Source of the DNA: JACMLC01 sp963817025
Lineage (GTDB): Bacteria > Acidobacteriota > Blastocatellia > Pyrinomonadales > Pyrinomonadaceae
Direction of reading: 5' to 3'
DNA length: 64,000 bases
NCBI GenBank assembly: GCA_963817025.1
Contig: CAWFML010000004.1
Coordinates: 1,116,001 to 1,180,000 of the forward strand
This document shows, piece after piece, positions 1 through 8,250 of this stretch. The position numbers and the translations under genes were made by a program. The notes beneath the pieces are model-generated. The model saw nothing but the letters and a program-made list of their open reading frames with translations. It did not search any database and was not told where the DNA came from. The first letter of the stretch is position 1. Every line of letters starts with the position of its first letter.

Positions 1-397
1 GAATTGAATTTGCCATAATGAATTTTTATAGAGGCAAGGCTTCAAAGGAAAACCATGCGATTCCTGCCCGAACCATCAGTCCCTCAAAAGCCCGCGCATT
101 ATAGTCAGGTAAAAGTAAAAAGGCAAAAGTGAAATATGAAGCGGCAGTGGTTTAGGCTCAGCAAATAAACTCATAAATAAGCAATAACGTTTCCCGCAAA
201 GGCGCAAAGGCGCAAAGAAAGCACGCAAAGAAGAAGTGGCATTCAATGCTTTGCAATCTTCCTTTGCGCCTTTGCGGGAACCTGTTTTTTCTTCGCTGTC
301 TTTGAAACTGACCCACCACTCGTGCTCAAGATACTTCAAACATACTGCGAGTCTCTAATTCCACAGCAAAAGCCTCAATATCCGGCCCGCATATTCA
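1..397. other. Non-coding, repeat-bearing left edge
   Basis: I see no convincing gene in this stretch. It holds an A-rich repeat fragment at about 107-138 (aaaagtaaaaaggcaaaagt), which matches a family seen again near 10.3 kb and 22.6 kb. It also holds a CGCAAAGG-type hairpin repeat at 190-283. The text at 305-322 (ctgacccaccact) resembles a degenerate right end of the MITE-like element described at 29015. Confidence 0.6.
190..283. repeat. CGCAAAGG-family hairpin repeat, copy 1
   Basis: The left arm runs gtttcccgcaaaggcgcaaa and continues with further GGCGCAAAG units. The right arm is the complement, ctttgcgcctttgcgggaa. They flank a loop containing gtggcattcaatgc, which also recurs in the copies near 13.35, 49.0 and 58.7 kb. 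Copies recur throughout the window, nearly all intergenic. Confidence 0.9.
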
Positions 398-607
398 ATT
401 TCCACCGCTAAAGATTGCATTTCCACTCCTGAAGATTGCATTTCCACCGGGAAAATCAGTATTTCCACTGTCAAAGATTGAATTTCCACCGTCAGAATTC
501 ACATTTCCAGTGTCAAAGTTCACATTTCCATCTGCAAAATCGCTATTTCCAGCGTGAAAGAGCGAATTTCCAGCATGGAAAGCTAAATTTCCATGTTGAA
601 ACCGGCG
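398..607. repeat. Ten tandem 21-bp units (minisatellite)
   Basis: Ten consecutive units of exactly 21 bp start at 398, 419, 440, 461, 482, 503, 524, 545, 566 and 587. Each unit begins with the invariant ATTTCCA, followed by 14 variable bases that often contain AAAG. Because 21 is divisible by three, one plus-strand frame stays open and gives a heptad pattern with F-H/Q at each start (436-657). There is no ribosome-binding site or family resemblance, so I treat the open frame as a by-product of the repeat. Confidence 0.92.
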
Positions 608-654
608 TTATCCTAAATAATCCACAGCATGACGCGCAGCCAGCCTTCAAGCTC

Positions 655-870
655 TAAGAAGCTTTTTAAAAGTCCTGAAAGGGCGTCATGTCATAGCCCG
701 GGGCATCGCCCCGCGTCAGCATAGCTGTAAATAACAAGCCCTGAAAGGGCGCAATAATTTATTACGCCCTTTCAGGGCTTGGAACATCATGATGACTCGA
801 TACCTGTGGCGTTGCCACAGGCTATGACATGCCGCCCTTTCAGGGCTTTCACAGACTTTTCAAACAGCTT
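655..870. mobile_element. 216-bp dispersed element, copy A (MITE-like)
   Basis: This is nearly identical along its length to 46095-46315. It contains nested palindromes: agccctgaaagggcg paired with cgccctttcagggct, and an inner cctgtggc/gccacagg hairpin. The ends form an imperfect terminal inverted repeat (aagctttttaaaag against cttttcaaacagctt). There is no open frame of note. It ends a few bases past the stop codon of the minus-strand DUF983 gene. I infer a small non-autonomous element or bidirectional terminator-like repeat; no transposase is present. Confidence 0.82.
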
Positions 871-878
871 CTGAGGCT

Positions 879-1355
879 TCAGGATGGCGACTTGCGAGAC
901 GGCAGTTTATCTTTTGTGGAAGCCCCTGCATGCCCGTTCCCGCCGCCGTTGTTGCTCTTTATCTTCTCAGGGTCTGGCCCGGAATATTTCGGCAGCGATT
1001 CCACAAGGTAATCAAAGCCCAGCCAGAAGCTCCAACTGTGATGATAAAAAGCCACCGGAAACAGCAGCGCGATAGGGAAAAGGATCAGGATAATCTTCTG
1101 GTAATCAAAGCCGACGACGAGTAGTAGAAAGAAACAGACGACCAGTATCACAAACTCCGTCGTCACGACATTAGCCATAATCGCCCCGACAAAGAAACCC
1201 GCCTCGCGCTTGAACAGAGCTTTGCACGAAGGACAATAATGCTTGATGTGAAACGGACTCTGAATGACGGAGGACTGCCCGCACACAGGGCACAGCAGGC
1301 GCAGGCTGCGAAACATGGTGCTCAGGATAGGTCGCCGCTCTTTCTTCACGCTCAC
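879..1355 (-). CDS. DUF983-like zinc-ribbon membrane protein
   Basis: A 158-residue protein. The N-terminal half has two zinc-ribbon half-sites, CPVCG at about residues 22-26 and CPSC at about 41-44. Two hydrophobic membrane segments follow (about 54-75 and 83-103). The C-terminal tail is polar and Gly/Asn-rich and probably disordered. The order CPxCG, CPxC, two membrane helices fits the DUF983 family, whose function is unknown. A shorter start at the internal Met (MFRSL) is possible. The transporter gene ends 31 bp upstream on the same strand, so the two are probably co-transcribed. The 216-bp repeat lies immediately beyond the stop codon. Confidence 0.85.
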   Translation of the reverse strand: MSVKKERRPILSTMFRSLRLLCPVCGQSSVIQSPFHIKHYCPSCKALFKREAGFFVGAIMANVVTTEFVILVVCFFLLLVVGFDYQKIILILFPIALLFPVAFYHHSWSFWLGFDYLVESLPKYSGPDPEKIKSNNGGGNGHAGASTKDKLPSRKSPS

Positions 1356-1386
1356 TCCCCCTCGGTCAATTATATCCGCCGGTCAC

Positions 1387-3552
1387 TCAAGGAGAAACCG
1401 TCACGGTCTCCTTCACGGAATTGTCCAGCTTGTCCGGGTCATTTGTCGGTGACTCGACTGTGACGATGTTATCAATGAACGAGCCGCCCTGTACGGAGTC
1501 GTTGACGAGAGCGACGAGCGTGACGGTGACGGATGCGCCGCTGGCGAGCGCGGGGAATTCCACAATGCGGTTGTTGCCTTCGCCGCTGCACACGCCGCCG
1601 CCGGTCGCATTGCATGAAGCGAATGTGACGGAAGCCGGGAGATTGCTTACAACTTTGATAGAGCGCGCTTCGTCCGGGCCTTTGTTGGCGACGGCGATGG
1701 TGTAGGTCAGGCTCTGGCCGATGGTCGCAGGCTTGGGCGAGGCGATGTGGGCCAGAGACAAGTTGGCCGTTTGCTGTATGGGCCAGAAGACAGGCACGAG
1801 CAGCATTACGATGGCGAAGACCGCAACGGTGAGCACCGAGCCGACCTTGACGAAATCGAAGAAGCGGTAACGCCCCGGCGTGAAGATGAGCACGCAGGCA
1901 GGCTCAAGCGGCGTGAGAAACGAGCATGAAGCGGCGTATGTGACCATCACAGCAAAGGTGCGCGGGTTGAGGCCGAGCGAGACTGCCGTCTTGATGGCAA
2001 TCGGCACGACGACGAGCGCGGCGGCCTGATTCGACATCGGCTGCGTGAGCGCGACCGTCAGGACAAAGAATCCTGCGAGCACTGCCAAGCCGCCGTAATC
2101 CCCTACGCCGCGCACGATCAAATCCGCCAGATACCTGTCCGCGCCAGTCTTTTCCATCGCCGTCCCGAAGCTAATCATTCCGGCAATCAGAACCAGCAAA
2201 CGCCACTCGATCAGTTGATACATCTCCTGCATACGCACGGCGCGGCTGGCAAGCAGAATCAGCGAGCCGAGCAAGACTGCCACAGAGAGCGGCACTTGCG
2301 GCGGGTGCGTGATCGAGAAGAAGAGAAAGACGCCGAAGGCTATCAAGGCCCAGCGACGCTTGCCGTAACGCCCGCGCCGCTCAGAAACATCTTCCAGCAA
2401 GAGCAGGTTGCCGTCTGCAATCAGATGTTCAAGCTGCTCGCGCTTGCCCTGTACGAGCAGCACGTCACCGAAGCGCAGGCTGACCGTGCTTAATTTCGTC
2501 AGCAGCGCAACTCCCTGCCTGTTGATTGCCAGCACAGTGAGTTCATACCGCTGGCGAAACCTCAAGCCGCGCAGCGTCCGCCCGATAAAATCAGAGCCGC
2601 GCAAGACCATCACTTCAAACAGCTCCACATCTTCCGTCTCAAGCACATTGTCGCTGAGCTTGAAATCCGCTTTGATCTCGATGCCCGCCTCGGATTTGAC
2701 GCGCAAGATGTCTTCGACTTTTCCCTGCACCAGAAGCAGGTCTCTGGCTTGAATGACCTCGTGCGGGCTGGGCGCGATGCGGCCCTGCTTGCCACGCATG
2801 ATGCCGACGACAGTCAGGTCAAGATCGTTGCTCAAGTTAGCTTCGGTCAGGGTCTTGCCGACGAGCGGCGAATCTTCCATGACGATGACTTCAGAAAGAT
2901 ATTCGCGTATGTGATATTGCTCGGTGAGCGAATCCGCGCCGCCTCTTCTCGGCAACAGGCGCAAGCCCAAGAGCAGCATGTAGAGCAGCCCGACTGCGAC
3001 GATGGGCACGCCCACCCACGTCAACTCGAACATCGAATACGGCGGCAGATTGTAGCGCGTAATCGCGCCGCTCACGGCAAGGTTGGTAGAAGTCCCTATG
3101 AGCGTGCACGTGCCGCCGAGGATTGCGCCGAAGGCGAGCGGCATCAGCAGTTTCGAGGGCGCAATCTTCGCTCTTTCCGAGAGACCCAAAACCACCGGCA
3201 CGAACATCGCGGTCGTCGTAGTGTTCTTCATCACGGCGGCTGACATCGCCGCCACGACCATAATCAGCGCGGTCAGGCGAAACTCGCTGCCGCCCGCAAT
3301 CTTATGGAGTCGCCTGCCGACAGTGTCCACCACGCCCGTCTTGACCAGCCCGCCCGTCAGGATAAAGAGACCCGCAATCGTGATGATGATGTCGTTGCCG
3401 AATCCGGCGAAGGCTTCACCGGCAGTCAATGTTCCGGTCACTACCAGCAGGATGACCAGCAGGATAGTCACAATATCTATCGGGATGCGCTCCGTGCCAA
3501 AGAGCACGACCGCGACCACGAGCAGGATGAGAACAACGGCAATGGGACTCAT
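1387..3552 (-). CDS. SLC13/DASS-type transporter with RCK-C pair and C-terminal DUF11 domain
   Basis: A 721-residue integral membrane protein. Two clusters of membrane helices (about 1-210 and 400-595) flank two TrkA-C (RCK-C) type modules at about 215-375, recognisable by repeats such as GKTLTEANL and GRTLRGLRF. This is the usual build of SLC13-family anion/cation symporters (ArsB/NhaD superfamily). The helical-hairpin motif GTSTNLAV supports it. After the last helix comes an extra domain of about 120 residues (PATIGQSLTYTIAVANKGPD and onward) that matches the DUF11 bacterial-surface repeat and would lie outside the membrane. I do not know that fusion from the family. The substrate cannot be told from sequence. 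Upstream is a divergent receiver-protein gene; downstream lies the DUF983 gene. Confidence 0.88.
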   Translation of the reverse strand: MSPIAVVLILLVVAVVLFGTERIPIDIVTILLVILLVVTGTLTAGEAFAGFGNDIIITIAGLFILTGGLVKTGVVDTVGRRLHKIAGGSEFRLTALIMVVAAMSAAVMKNTTTTAMFVPVVLGLSERAKIAPSKLLMPLAFGAILGGTCTLIGTSTNLAVSGAITRYNLPPYSMFELTWVGVPIVAVGLLYMLLLGLRLLPRRGGADSLTEQYHIREYLSEVIVMEDSPLVGKTLTEANLSNDLDLTVVGIMRGKQGRIAPSPHEVIQARDLLLVQGKVEDILRVKSEAGIEIKADFKLSDNVLETEDVELFEVMVLRGSDFIGRTLRGLRFRQRYELTVLAINRQGVALLTKLSTVSLRFGDVLLVQGKREQLEHLIADGNLLLLEDVSERRGRYGKRRWALIAFGVFLFFSITHPPQVPLSVAVLLGSLILLASRAVRMQEMYQLIEWRLLVLIAGMISFGTAMEKTGADRYLADLIVRGVGDYGGLAVLAGFFVLTVALTQPMSNQAAALVVVPIAIKTAVSLGLNPRTFAVMVTYAASCSFLTPLEPACVLIFTPGRYRFFDFVKVGSVLTVAVFAIVMLLVPVFWPIQQTANLSLAHIASPKPATIGQSLTYTIAVANKGPDEARSIKVVSNLPASVTFASCNATGGGVCSGEGNNRIVEFPALASGASVTVTLVALVNDSVQGGSFIDNIVTVESPTNDPDKLDNSVKETVTVSP

Positions 3553-3581
3553 AAACCAGTTTCAGCTATAATTGCTTCACA

Positions 3582-3667
3582 CAGTTTTCAGTTTTTAGTT
3601 TTCAGCGGATTATATCAATCTTTGAAAACTTCGGAGTTCTGATCTGAAAACTACAAACTGAAAACTT
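3582..3667. repeat. TTTTCAG-type inverted repeat
   Basis: The left arm (cagttttcagtttttag, then ttttcag) is matched by the right arm (ctgaaaactacaaactgaaa) around a 40-base spacer. It lies in the divergent intergenic space between the transporter and the receiver gene. It overlaps the place where their promoters must be, so here the repeat is not at gene ends. Confidence 0.8.
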
Positions 3668-3683
3668 GCAAGGGGTTTTGATT

Positions 3684-4169
3684 ATGAGCGAGCATTGCAT
3701 TCTTATCATCGAAGATCAAGAGGATTTAGCGGAACTTTATGAAGCGACGCTAAAGAAGGCCGGGTACAAGGTCAGAATTGCATACACGGGCGAAGAGGGC
3801 ATCGCAGAGTTTCGTGCCGACGGCGCGGACGCGCTGCTGCTGGACATGACGCTGCCGGAGATGCACGGCTCTGAGGTCTTGCGCGAGATTCGCACGCTCA
3901 ACGCAGCCGTCCCGGTCATCGTCATCACGGGCGAAGAGAACGCCCAACTGCGCGAACAATGCCAGCGGCTCGGCGTACATGAGTACCTCGCAAAGCCTGT
4001 TGATTATGACCTCATGCTTGAGGCCATCAGCCACGCCCTCGCCGCGCCCGCAGAGGAAGCAGAGATGGTCACGCTTCGTCTTCCAAAGCATGTTATCGAG
4101 CAACTCAATGCGATTGACGCAAACCTTGAGCGCGCCATCACACAGCTTTGCGAAGCGAGGAAGGATTAG
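3684..4169 (+). CDS. Single-domain response regulator (receiver) with C-terminal helix
   Basis: A 161-residue protein. Residues about 1-122 form a receiver domain: the acidic pair E-D in IIEDQED, the phospho-acceptor Asp in LLLDMTLP, Thr in VITGEE and Lys in AKPVD are all present. The final 40 residues are helical (LPKHVIEQLNAIDANLE) without a recognisable output domain. It should be phosphorylated by a histidine kinase encoded elsewhere and act by protein contact. The ATG at 3684 is preceded by an aagggg ribosome-binding site; an in-frame TTG at 3666 lies upstream of that site and is unlikely. A CGCAAAGG repeat begins just past the stop codon. Confidence 0.92.
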   Translation: MSEHCILIIEDQEDLAELYEATLKKAGYKVRIAYTGEEGIAEFRADGADALLLDMTLPEMHGSEVLREIRTLNAAVPVIVITGEENAQLREQCQRLGVHEYLAKPVDYDLMLEAISHALAAPAEEAEMVTLRLPKHVIEQLNAIDANLERAITQLCEARKD

Positions 4170-4185
4170 CAGAAAGCAAAGAGAA

Positions 4186-4320
4186 TTTCCCGCAAAGGCG
4201 CAAAGACGCAAAGCAAGACCGCAAAGAAAGCAAAGCACCAAAAAAACATTCAAGATAAATGGAACTGCTCAACACCTTTGCGAGCTTTTCTTTGCGTCTT
4301 TGCGCCTTTGCGGGAAACTT
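4186..4320. repeat. CGCAAAGG-family hairpin repeat, copy 2
   Basis: The arm tttcccgcaaaggcgcaaag (4186 onward) is matched by ctttgcgcctttgcgggaaa ending near 4318. The spacer is about 80 bases and includes further CGCAAAG units. It begins 17 bases after the receiver gene's stop codon and lies between convergent genes. Confidence 0.9.
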
Positions 4321-4340
4321 TCTTCTCATTAATAAAATTG

Positions 4341-4377
4341 AAGGGATTGAGAATCGAAAGCTGATTCTCAATCCCTT
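4341..4377. terminator. Perfect 15-bp hairpin between convergent genes
   Basis: The arms aagggattgagaatc and gattctcaatccctt enclose a 7-base loop. The T run after it is poor (gtt). It may be a bidirectional terminator serving the receiver gene and the convergent fusion regulator. Confidence 0.6.
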
Positions 4378-4410
4378 GTTGATTCCAAACGACGTAGGGT
4401 GTTTTTATTT

Positions 4411-4433
4411 AGAGGGGCATCGCCCTCTTTTTC
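4411..4433 (+). terminator. Short hairpin with T tract
   Basis: agaggg and ccctct pair around a short loop and are followed by ttttt. The site abuts the stop codon of the convergent minus-strand gene and reads as a plus-strand intrinsic terminator. Confidence 0.55.
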
Positions 4434-6299
4434 TTAACGTCGCAGACAGACGCCGCGCTCGACGGCAAAGAGCCGCCACTCGCCGGGAATGTCTGCGAGG
4501 GTGCGCGTGCCGCGCTCTTCAAAGTTGATGCCTGAGCCTGCGACCAAATCCGTGACAGTGTTTGAAACCAGAACTTCTCCGATGGCCGCATGCGCCGCGA
4601 CCTGCGCGCCGATCTCGACGGCGATGCCGCCCACCTTGTCTTCCATCACATCGCATTCGCCTGTGTGCAGGCCCGCTTTGATCTTGATGCCGAGCCGCGA
4701 TGCGGAATCCGTAATCGCGCAGGCGCAGCGAATCGCGCGCGCAGGCCCGTCAAAGGTCGCTAAGAGGCCGTCTCCGACCATCTCTATCTCACGCCCTTTG
4801 AAAAGCTCCAGCTCGCGCCTGACATACGCCTGATGTCTCTCTAAAAGATCGCGCCAGTGACGCTCTCCCACCTGCGCCGACTGCGCTGCGGAATCAACGA
4901 TGCGCGTGAACAGCACGGTCGCCAGCACGCGGTCATACTCAGGCGCGTGGCGCACGCCCGTCAAAAATTCTTCGACCTCGTCGAGAATCGCATCCTGATC
5001 GCCGACGAATGGCAGGTGATCCACTCCCGGCAGCTCGACATACTTCGAGCCGGGAATACTCGATGCGACATAGCGGCCTTCTTCCACTTTCAAGCACAAA
5101 TCGCCCTCACGATGGATGACGAGCGTCGGCACGCGTATCGAAGGCAGCACATTACGCACGTCTATCTCTGCGTTCATTTTCGTCAGGGCCAGCGCCGCTC
5201 CCGGACTTGCGCCCATACGCAGGTATGTGGCCCACCATTCACGAAAGTGCGGGTCATCGGCCACAGACGGCGCACGCTCGTCTATCCCGACAGGCCCGCC
5301 CCACTCTCTTTGCATTAGCTCATAAAACTTCTGTCTCGAATCCGCGCTTGGTGCCCACGGGTAATCCTCGTCAAAGATGCGCTTGGCATAAGTTCCGATC
5401 ATCACGAGCGCGATAGTTTTTTCCGGATAGGTGGCGGCGAAGAGACTGCACATCGGCCCGCCTTCCGAGACGCCGATCAAGGCCGCACGCCTGGAGCCGA
5501 CCGCGTCCAACACAGCGCGCACATCGTCCATCCGCTGCTCCAATGTCGGCAGCTCATTATTCGGCACGCGGTCGGAGAGTCCTGTGCCGCGCTTGTCAAA
5601 CAGAATCAGCCGCGAGAAGGAAGCCAGCCGCGTGAGAAAGCGCGCGAACGACGGCTCTTCCCAGAAATATTCGAGATGCGAGACCCAGCCCATAACAAAG
5701 ACCAGATCAAGCTCGCCCGTGCCGATGACCTGATAAGCGATGTTGACATCGCCGCCGCTCGTCGCATACCGGGTCTCCGGGGCGCGGTGAATTACGTCTT
5801 CCATCGCCGGGGGCAGCTCGCGCCTGTTCTGTTTCTGGAAGGAGTCAATCGCCGCCCGCGCCTGTTTCGCCAGCGACTGAAAATCATGTTCGCCCGTCTC
5901 TTCCTCTTCAATCACGATGCGCGCACGCGCACGCTCGTGCACGATCACATCCGTGCGCTCGTCGTCGCCGCCCACTTTCCTGACCTGTGCGACAAAGCGA
6001 TAGCCGCGCTTGGGCACGGTCTCGATGTATTTCAAACCTTCGGCATACTCGCCAAGCATCTTGCGCAGGATGGAAATGTTCTGGGCCAGATTGTTCTCTT
6101 CGACAAAGCTGTCGGGCCAGACCTGCTTCATCAACTCTTCCTTGCCGAGCACGTGTCCGAAGTTCTGGACCAGTATGAGCAAGGTGTCAAAGACCTTCGG
6201 CGTGAGCGAGATGACCGTCTCGCCTGAGAATAAAAGTCGCTCGGCGGGGTCTATGCGAAACGCGCCGAATTCATAGCAATGGCTGATTTGTCTGGGCAT
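4434..6299 (-). CDS. Winged-helix / alpha-beta hydrolase / class III cyclase fusion
   Basis: A 621-residue three-domain protein. Residues about 5-105 are an OmpR/CadC-type winged helix (FGAFRIDP, ending in ETVPKRGYRF). Residues about 175-415 are an alpha/beta hydrolase with nucleophile elbow GVSEGG and a late His in GVDHLPF. Residues about 440-615 are a class III adenylate/guanylate cyclase homology domain (GDGLLATFDGPARAIRCA, AGLHTGE). The hydrolase-cyclase pairing is common; a DNA-binding domain in front is less so. The first metal-binding Asp of the cyclase signature (normally FTDIV) is Arg466 here (FTRIV), while the Asp of GDG is kept. Nucleotide cyclisation may therefore be lost. No membrane segment is evident. 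It is transcribed towards the receiver gene. Confidence 0.9.
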   Translation of the reverse strand: MPRQISHCYEFGAFRIDPAERLLFSGETVISLTPKVFDTLLILVQNFGHVLGKEELMKQVWPDSFVEENNLAQNISILRKMLGEYAEGLKYIETVPKRGYRFVAQVRKVGGDDERTDVIVHERARARIVIEEEETGEHDFQSLAKQARAAIDSFQKQNRRELPPAMEDVIHRAPETRYATSGGDVNIAYQVIGTGELDLVFVMGWVSHLEYFWEEPSFARFLTRLASFSRLILFDKRGTGLSDRVPNNELPTLEQRMDDVRAVLDAVGSRRAALIGVSEGGPMCSLFAATYPEKTIALVMIGTYAKRIFDEDYPWAPSADSRQKFYELMQREWGGPVGIDERAPSVADDPHFREWWATYLRMGASPGAALALTKMNAEIDVRNVLPSIRVPTLVIHREGDLCLKVEEGRYVASSIPGSKYVELPGVDHLPFVGDQDAILDEVEEFLTGVRHAPEYDRVLATVLFTRIVDSAAQSAQVGERHWRDLLERHQAYVRRELELFKGREIEMVGDGLLATFDGPARAIRCACAITDSASRLGIKIKAGLHTGECDVMEDKVGGIAVEIGAQVAAHAAIGEVLVSNTVTDLVAGSGINFEERGTRTLADIPGEWRLFAVERGVCLRR

Positions 6300-6467
6300 T
6301 TTGGCTTTCAGGTTTTTTTGAAGAATTCTTCAGAAAAGTCTCAGAACTTTCTAAAGACCTTCCGGTTCATCAAGGGTTATTTATACACCTGTCGAGGGCA
6401 ATTCAGCGTTGATTGTAACGCAAGACGGATGGCTCGGAAAACAATTTAAGGGACGGTGGCAAACCAG

Positions 6468-6785
6468 ATGAAGCGACGAACGGAAATCACAATCGAGATC
6501 GACCGCGTGATGATTATCAGCAGGCAGAGCAATCAACGCTCATGGTGCGATTCATGCGGCGCGGAGGTCGAGATGATGTCGGAAGATGAAGCGGCCATTT
6601 TCGCGGGCGCAACCACAGAGGCCATCGAGCGGCTAGCCCGTACAGGAGCGCTTCATTCAACCGTTGCTGCCAACAGCATGCTTCTCATTTGCCTAGATTC
6701 GCTGCTCAGGGCGCAACATCCTGAAAAGGTCATCGAGACCAGCCTGACCATCGTCACGCCTCAGGGCACTCAGCAAACGGGCTGA
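6468..6785 (+). CDS. Small conserved protein with CxxC motif
   Basis: A 105-residue protein beginning MKRRTEITIEID. It has WCDSCG at about 30-35, a helical stretch around IFAGATTEAIERLARTGALH that resembles the helix-turn-helix core of MerR/excisionase-like proteins, and a hydrophobic strand (MLLICLDSLL). I recall similar proteins in acidobacteria but cannot name a function. The start is uncertain. An in-frame GTG at 6456 sits only 3-4 bases after aaggga, and the ATG at 6468 sits about 15 bases after it. I chose the ATG because the motif RRTEITIE looks like the conserved N-terminus. It is divergent from the fusion regulator. Confidence 0.72.
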   Translation: MKRRTEITIEIDRVMIISRQSNQRSWCDSCGAEVEMMSEDEAAIFAGATTEAIERLARTGALHSTVAANSMLLICLDSLLRAQHPEKVIETSLTIVTPQGTQQTG

Positions 6786-6891
6786 AACCGAATTTTCGGA
6801 ATTCAAGACAAAAGATCAACGGCAGGACAAACGGACGCGCAACGGCTCACCTGCTACATGAACCAAAACTAATTTAAGGAGACTTTTCAAA

Positions 6892-8127
6892 ATGAGGAAC
6901 TCGGCTACCAAATCTATTCGCAACGCCGCAGTGGCGATGCTACTGTTAATGGCTCTTTCCATTTCCACTTTCGCCGCGCCGGTCGTCAGGCAGGGTTCGG
7001 GCGCGGACGCCGCCGGGCTGCAAAGCCTCGTTGACCAGTTTCGCGCAGACCTCGGCGGCGCTAACAATGGCGTTGGCGGCTCTTTTATCAACGGTAGACG
7101 CGAAGTCAACTGGGACGGCGTGCCGGACACTTTCTCCGCGCCGAACAATTTTCCGCCCAACTTTTTTAACATCAACAGCCCGCGCGGCGTGATTTTCAAT
7201 TCCATAGAAGATGCGACGGGCGCTGCGCTCAACCAGTTCGTCGTCAGCGCAACCGCCGCGAGCGGCACGGCAGTCCGCTTTGGCGACATCAATACCTCTT
7301 ACCAGACTATCTTTCAGACCTTCAGCGCGCAGCGTCTGTTCATGCCGAGAAACACGCACATGATGGAAATCTCTTTCTTCATTCCGGGGACGAAGATTCC
7401 GGCGACGGTCAAAGGCTTCGGCCTCGTCTTCGCGGATGTGGACTCTGCCACTGGCGGAAACCGCTCGTTGATTCGCGTCTACGGGGCGGACGGCACACAG
7501 CTTTCCGCCGCCTCCGCGCCGGTCTTTGACAACGGGCTGTCTTTCGTCGGCATTTCTTTCAACGCTGGCGAGCGCATCGCGCGGGTAGTCATTGAATCCG
7601 GCAACGCAGCCCTTTCGGCAACCAACAACGATGGCGTGGGCGGCGTGGATGTCGTGGCGATGGACGATTTCATCTACGGCGAGCCGCGCGCGACCGAATA
7701 TCATTCTTCAGACTTTGACGGCGACGGCGGCACAGACCTCTCCGTCTTTCGTCCGAGCACAGGTCAATGGTTTGTTTTCAACAGCGGCAGCAACACTTTC
7801 AGTTCCGCGCTCTTCGGCCAGAACGGCGACGTGCCTGTGAACGGCGATTTCGACGGCGATCAACGCGCGGACTTCGCAGTCTTTCGCCCGAGCATCGGGA
7901 GCTGGTTCATTCTCAACAGCTCGAACGGCACTGTCCAGAGCGTTCAATGGGGACAGAACGGCGACGAGGCCGTCCCCGGCGATTATGACAAAGACGGCAA
8001 GACGGACATCGCTGTCTTTCGTCCGAACGGCGGCGGCTGGTTTATCCTGCGCAGCTCGAACGGCCAGCTTCAGGCAGCGCAGTGGGGCGCGAACGGCGAC
8101 ACCCCGGTTCCGGGCGCGGCCCAATAA
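6892..8127 (+). CDS. Secreted protein with three C-terminal FG-GAP/VCBS-like repeats
   Basis: A 411-residue exported protein. A signal peptide covers about residues 1-27 (AVAMLLLMALSISTFAAP). Residues about 30-260 form a beta-rich domain I do not recognise. Three repeats of about 45 residues follow, built on DFDGDGG-TDLSVFRPS, a W-F-x-N/L-x-S-S strand and FGQNGD-PV. The Asp-rich loops should bind calcium as in integrin-type FG-GAP propellers. Three blades are too few for a closed propeller, so it may oligomerise or be a degenerate variant. It starts at ATG 6892 after an aaggagac site. A strong terminator follows at 8256. Confidence 0.88.
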   Translation: MRNSATKSIRNAAVAMLLLMALSISTFAAPVVRQGSGADAAGLQSLVDQFRADLGGANNGVGGSFINGRREVNWDGVPDTFSAPNNFPPNFFNINSPRGVIFNSIEDATGAALNQFVVSATAASGTAVRFGDINTSYQTIFQTFSAQRLFMPRNTHMMEISFFIPGTKIPATVKGFGLVFADVDSATGGNRSLIRVYGADGTQLSAASAPVFDNGLSFVGISFNAGERIARVVIESGNAALSATNNDGVGGVDVVAMDDFIYGEPRATEYHSSDFDGDGGTDLSVFRPSTGQWFVFNSGSNTFSSALFGQNGDVPVNGDFDGDQRADFAVFRPSIGSWFILNSSNGTVQSVQWGQNGDEAVPGDYDKDGKTDIAVFRPNGGGWFILRSSNGQLQAAQWGANGDTPVPGAAQ

Positions 8128-8198
8128 CAACTGCTCTATGAAGCTGCAACTTACAGCGCGCTTGATTGAGTAAAGGGGCAGGCTTGGCGAGCGTGCTC

Positions 8199-8236
8199 GT
8201 CGTCGGGAGGCAAAGGGGGCTTTGCCTCCCGACGAC
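8199..8236. other. 17-bp perfect hairpin
   Basis: gtcgtcgggaggcaaag pairs perfectly with ctttgcctcccgacgac around a 4-base loop. No T tract follows at once. It lies just ahead of the terminator at 8256 and between convergent genes. Confidence 0.7.
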
Positions 8237-8250
8237 TGCAAGGAAAAACT

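Noticed and set aside
398..607. CRISPR array
   Set aside because: The constant part is only 7 bp with 14-bp variable parts, far too short for repeats and spacers, and no cas gene is in the window.
436..657. Open frame with heptad F-H/Q-x repeats across the 21-bp array
   Set aside because: It follows simply from a repeat length divisible by three. There is no ribosome-binding site, and the frame runs beyond the array into unrelated sequence.
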